A stretch of DNA of 64,000 bases from Massilia mucilaginosa (GTDB lineage: Bacteria > Pseudomonadota > Gammaproteobacteria > Burkholderiales > Burkholderiaceae_D): NCBI RefSeq assembly GCF_011682145.1, contig NZ_WHJH01000009.1, forward strand, positions 91,454-155,453, written 5' to 3'. Positions 61,920 to 64,000 of the stretch are shown here, in pieces. The notes beneath the pieces are model-generated. The model did not search any database. It saw only the letters and a program-made list of their open reading frames with translations, and had not been told where the DNA came from. Both the position numbers and the translations under genes were made by a program. Each line of letters starts with the position of its first letter. The first letter of the stretch is position 1.

Positions 61920-62660
61920 ATGACATCGCTCGCCCAGATCATGCAGACGCTGGCGCAGACCAGCTCCCAGCCGCTGTACCAGCAATTGCAGCGCGCCTTG
62001 CGCGAAGCGATCGACCAGCGCCTGTTCGGGCCGGACGAAGCCTTGCCGGCGGAACGGCAACTGGCGCTGGACCTGTCGATCTCGCGCATCACGGTGCGCA
62101 AGGCCATCGACGGACTGGTGAGCGAGGGCTTGCTGGTCAAGCGGCCCGGTTCGGGCAACTTCATCAATACGCGGATCGAGAAGAATTTTGCCAAGCTGAC
62201 CTCGTTTTCGGAGGATATGCGGGCACGCGGACGCACGCCGCGCAGCGTGTGGCTGAAACGTTCGGAGGGCACGGTGACGCCGGACGAAGCCCTGCGCCTG
62301 CGCCTCTCGCCGGGGGCGCCGGTGTACCGTTTCAACCGGATCCGCTATGCGGACGAACTGCCGATGTGCCTGGAGTACGCGACCATCGTGGCGTCCTGTT
62401 TGCCGTCGCTCGATGTGGTGGGCGTGTCGATGTACGAGGCGCTGGAAGCGGCCGGCAACCGGCCCACGCGCGCGCTGCAACGCTTATCGGCGCTGCTGCT
62501 CAATGCGGAACAGGCCAAGCTGCTGCAATCGAAGGAAGGCGATGCGGGATTGTGCGTGGAACGGCTGGCGTTTTTGCGGGATGGCCGGGCGGTGGAGTTT
62601 TGCCGCTCGTATTTCAGGGGGGATATGTATGATTTCGTGGCGGAGTTGACCACGGCGTAG
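61920..62660 (+). CDS. GntR/HutC regulator, second copy
   Basis: A 246-aa regulator with winged helix PLYQQLQRALREAIDQRLFGPDEALPAERQLALDLSIS-RITVRKAIDGLVSEGLLVKR and a UTRA domain after KLTSFSEDMRARG. It parallels the nag-operon regulator along its whole length. ATG at 61920 is preferred over 61872. Divergent from the TonB-dependent receptor it likely represses. Confidence 0.92.
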   Translation: MTSLAQIMQTLAQTSSQPLYQQLQRALREAIDQRLFGPDEALPAERQLALDLSISRITVRKAIDGLVSEGLLVKRPGSGNFINTRIEKNFAKLTSFSEDMRARGRTPRSVWLKRSEGTVTPDEALRLRLSPGAPVYRFNRIRYADELPMCLEYATIVASCLPSLDVVGVSMYEALEAAGNRPTRALQRLSALLLNAEQAKLLQSKEGDAGLCVERLAFLRDGRAVEFCRSYFRGDMYDFVAELTTA

Positions 62661-62904
62661 TCGTAGCGGCTCGCATTCGAAAATGGCGTGCTCGCGTTTT
62701 ACGCCGGTCCCGGCCCACAATCACTGCGAACGATCCGGCGCCCGTACTCGGGTGCAGAACAGTCGACATTGACGACCGTCTCAAACTTCCATGAAAATCC
62801 ACTGCGCCCGATCTTTACCTCAACGACAATTTCTACCTTGGCCGCATGCAGTGCGATGCGCCTTCAGGGAGAGGACGGGGGATGGCTCAACCTCAGGTCC
62901 CGGA

Positions 62905-63485
62905 TCAGGGGACAGGTGCAAGCGGGCGCGGCCGTGCATTGATGGACCGGGCACTGTACCTGCCCAAGGAGTGGGCGGAGGACAGGGAACGGCGCGAGGC
63001 GGCGAAGGTGCCCGCCGAAGTGGCGTTTGCCACCAAGCCGCAACTGGCGCAAAGCATGATCGAACGCGCCGTGGCGGCACAGGTGCCGTTCGCATGGATC
63101 AGCGGGGACGAAGTGTATGGCGACAAACGCAGCCTGCGCGTATGGCTTGAACAGCGGGATCTGCACTTCGTTCTGGCCGTGCGCGGAAATCAGTACGTAT
63201 GGCCGGATACCGGCACATTACGCTGGCGATGCTGGCGCATGCGTACCTGGCGGCCCTGTGCGCCAATGCCGCTTCGGCGCCGGTCAAAAAAAACTGCCGC
63301 CGAGCCCGATGCGGCAATGGAAGCGGCAGCGGCTCCATGCATCTCATTGACCGTGCCGGAGATTCGCAAACTGTTGTGGCGCCTGGCATGGTGGCATGTC
63401 CCCCGACCTGATCGCCGTCATTGGGTGGTCTCTCTGGCGACGGCGGCACCAGGCCATGGCCAGAGCCTGCCACTACAAGCGATAA
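62905..63485 (+). pseudogene. IS701-type transposase remnant
   Basis: RALMDRALYLPKEWAEDRERREAAKVPAEVAFATKPQLAQSMIERA...FAWISGDEVYG-DKRSLRVWLEQR is the central DDE part of IS701 transposases, with the second Asp in SGDEVYG. The C-terminal parts appear in other frames: RHITLAMLAHAYLAAL (about 63210-63257), LTVPEIRKLLWRLAW (about 63345-63390) and WSLWRRRHQAMARACHYKR ending at TAA 63485. So at least two frame changes exist, and the N-terminal third is missing. No terminal inverted repeats were found. Confidence 0.85.
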
Positions 63486-63656
63486 CTGTGATTTTTGTCT
63501 TCCATCGCTGGCGCACTGCGGCGTTGCCCTCCGCTTGCAGTGCTCGCACTGCGTCGCGTCGGGCGCCTTGCATCGCATCCGGCTATGTTCGCCAAAATCT
63601 CACATATATTTCTGCGCGGGTACTTATCTCCTGCGTCGCAGTGCAACTGCCCATGT

Positions 63657-64000
63657 CTACCATCCCACCATCACCGCGTGCATGCGTCCGTCTGAATGGA
63701 CCGCCAACACCAGTCTCTTTGCCTTGTTGCCAGGGTTGGACAGCGCATGCCAGTCGGTCCACGGCGCCGAGACGCCGACGGCCGTCTGCTCGTTGTGCCA
63801 GAGCTGGTCGTCGAGTCCCGCCATGACTGCGTGCATGCGGCCATCGGGATGGGCCGCCAGCGACAGCGCCTTGGCCTTGTTGCCAGGGTTGGACAGCGCA
63901 TGCCAGTCGGTCCACGGCGCCGAGACGCCGACGGCCGTCTGCTCGTTGTGCCAGAGCTGGTCGTCGAGTCCCGCCATGACTGCGTGCATGCGGCCATCGG
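63657..64000 (-). CDS. PLL/tectonin-like repeat protein, C-terminal part
   Basis: The gene enters from beyond the right edge and ends at 63657. Each 51-residue unit reads DGRMHAVMAGLDDQLWHNEQ followed by TAVGVSAPWTDWHALSNPGN, like the blades of PLL/tectonin-type beta-propeller lectins (x-DGRL-x-V-F...ALWH...W). Two full units are seen and the last ends VMVGW. Whether the complete protein is secreted is unknown because the start is outside the window. Confidence 0.8.
   Translation of the reverse strand, partial: DGRMHAVMAGLDDQLWHNEQTAVGVSAPWTDWHALSNPGNKAKALSLAAHPDGRMHAVMAGLDDQLWHNEQTAVGVSAPWTDWHALSNPGNKAKRLVLAVHSDGRMHAVMVGW
63721..64000. repeat. 153-bp tandem repeat
   Basis: GCCTTGTTGCCAGGGTTGGA starts at 63721 and again at 63874, 153 bp apart; the copies are almost identical over the visible length and run to the edge. 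The unit encodes the 51-aa lectin-like blade. Confidence 0.9.

Overview
The window is high-GC DNA from a betaproteobacterium, most likely family Oxalobacteraceae (Massilia, Duganella or Janthinobacterium type). Pointers are the ubiG/HAD-phosphatase pair next to an OmpA-domain gene, a one-piece tmRNA with tag ending ANDNSYALAA, a subclass B3 metallo-beta-lactamase of the type known from Janthinobacterium, and the gspA/gspB, cbpA/cbpM and DUF2063/DUF692 families present. The genus call is inference; no rRNA or tRNA lies in the window. Most long ORFs antisense to the listed genes are GC-bias shadows and are left out.

Region by region. 0.2-5 kb: OmpA-domain protein, a divergent GST/HxlR pair, ubiG plus a MupP/Gph-type phosphatase, a periplasmic TonB-C-domain protein and ssrA (tmRNA). 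4.9-8 kb: a scarred stretch with an inverted piece of the tmRNA 3' end, a chain of palindromes and a decayed hybrid histidine kinase with three separable lesions. 8-12.4 kb: an apparent beta-lactam operon: BlaI-type repressor with a clear operator over its own promoter, an M56 (BlaR1-type) peptidase fused to a class D-like domain whose SxxK lysine is Asn, a B3 metallo-beta-lactamase and a class C enzyme. 12.5-28 kb: stress and housekeeping genes (FMN reductase, PfpI/DJ-1, cbpA-cbpM separated by a 159-bp near-palindrome, a three-domain beta/gamma-crystallin protein, MATE pump, DPP IV, two CsbD proteins bracketing REP-like hairpins, M13 and M1 peptidases, HDOD protein). 28-41 kb: a lone fliT-like gene and a lone yjfB-like gene, both behind matching sigma-28-type promoters, aminotransferase, FimV-like protein, fumC, an LRR/NTF2-like protein, a bufferin-type RiPP gene with a fused DUF692-DUF2063 (BufB-BufC) partner, mobB and gspA/gspB. 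41-45 kb: LysR gene divergent from two tandem small secreted proteins with duplicated promoter boxes, and a GSG-repeat DUF2807 protein.

45.5-62.7 kb carries an amino-sugar system: nagK, a GntR regulator, nagA, nagB-II (SIS type), a binding protein, two ABC permeases, an AmpG-like MFS carrier and an MsmX-type ATPase in one tight operon. About 4 kb further on, after a TPR-like protein and an immunity/toxin-antitoxin-like patch (56.5-58.7 kb), there is a TonB-dependent receptor divergent from a second GntR regulator. The nagK promoter and the receptor/GntR intergenic region share GGTATT half-sites repeated at 11-bp spacing, which suggests one regulon covering outer-membrane uptake, inner-membrane transport and catabolism of GlcNAc or chitin/muropeptide fragments.

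The right end is decaying: an IS701-type transposase fragment with frameshifts, then the C-terminus of a repeat (PLL/tectonin-like) protein whose 153-bp repeats are almost identical and run off the window.
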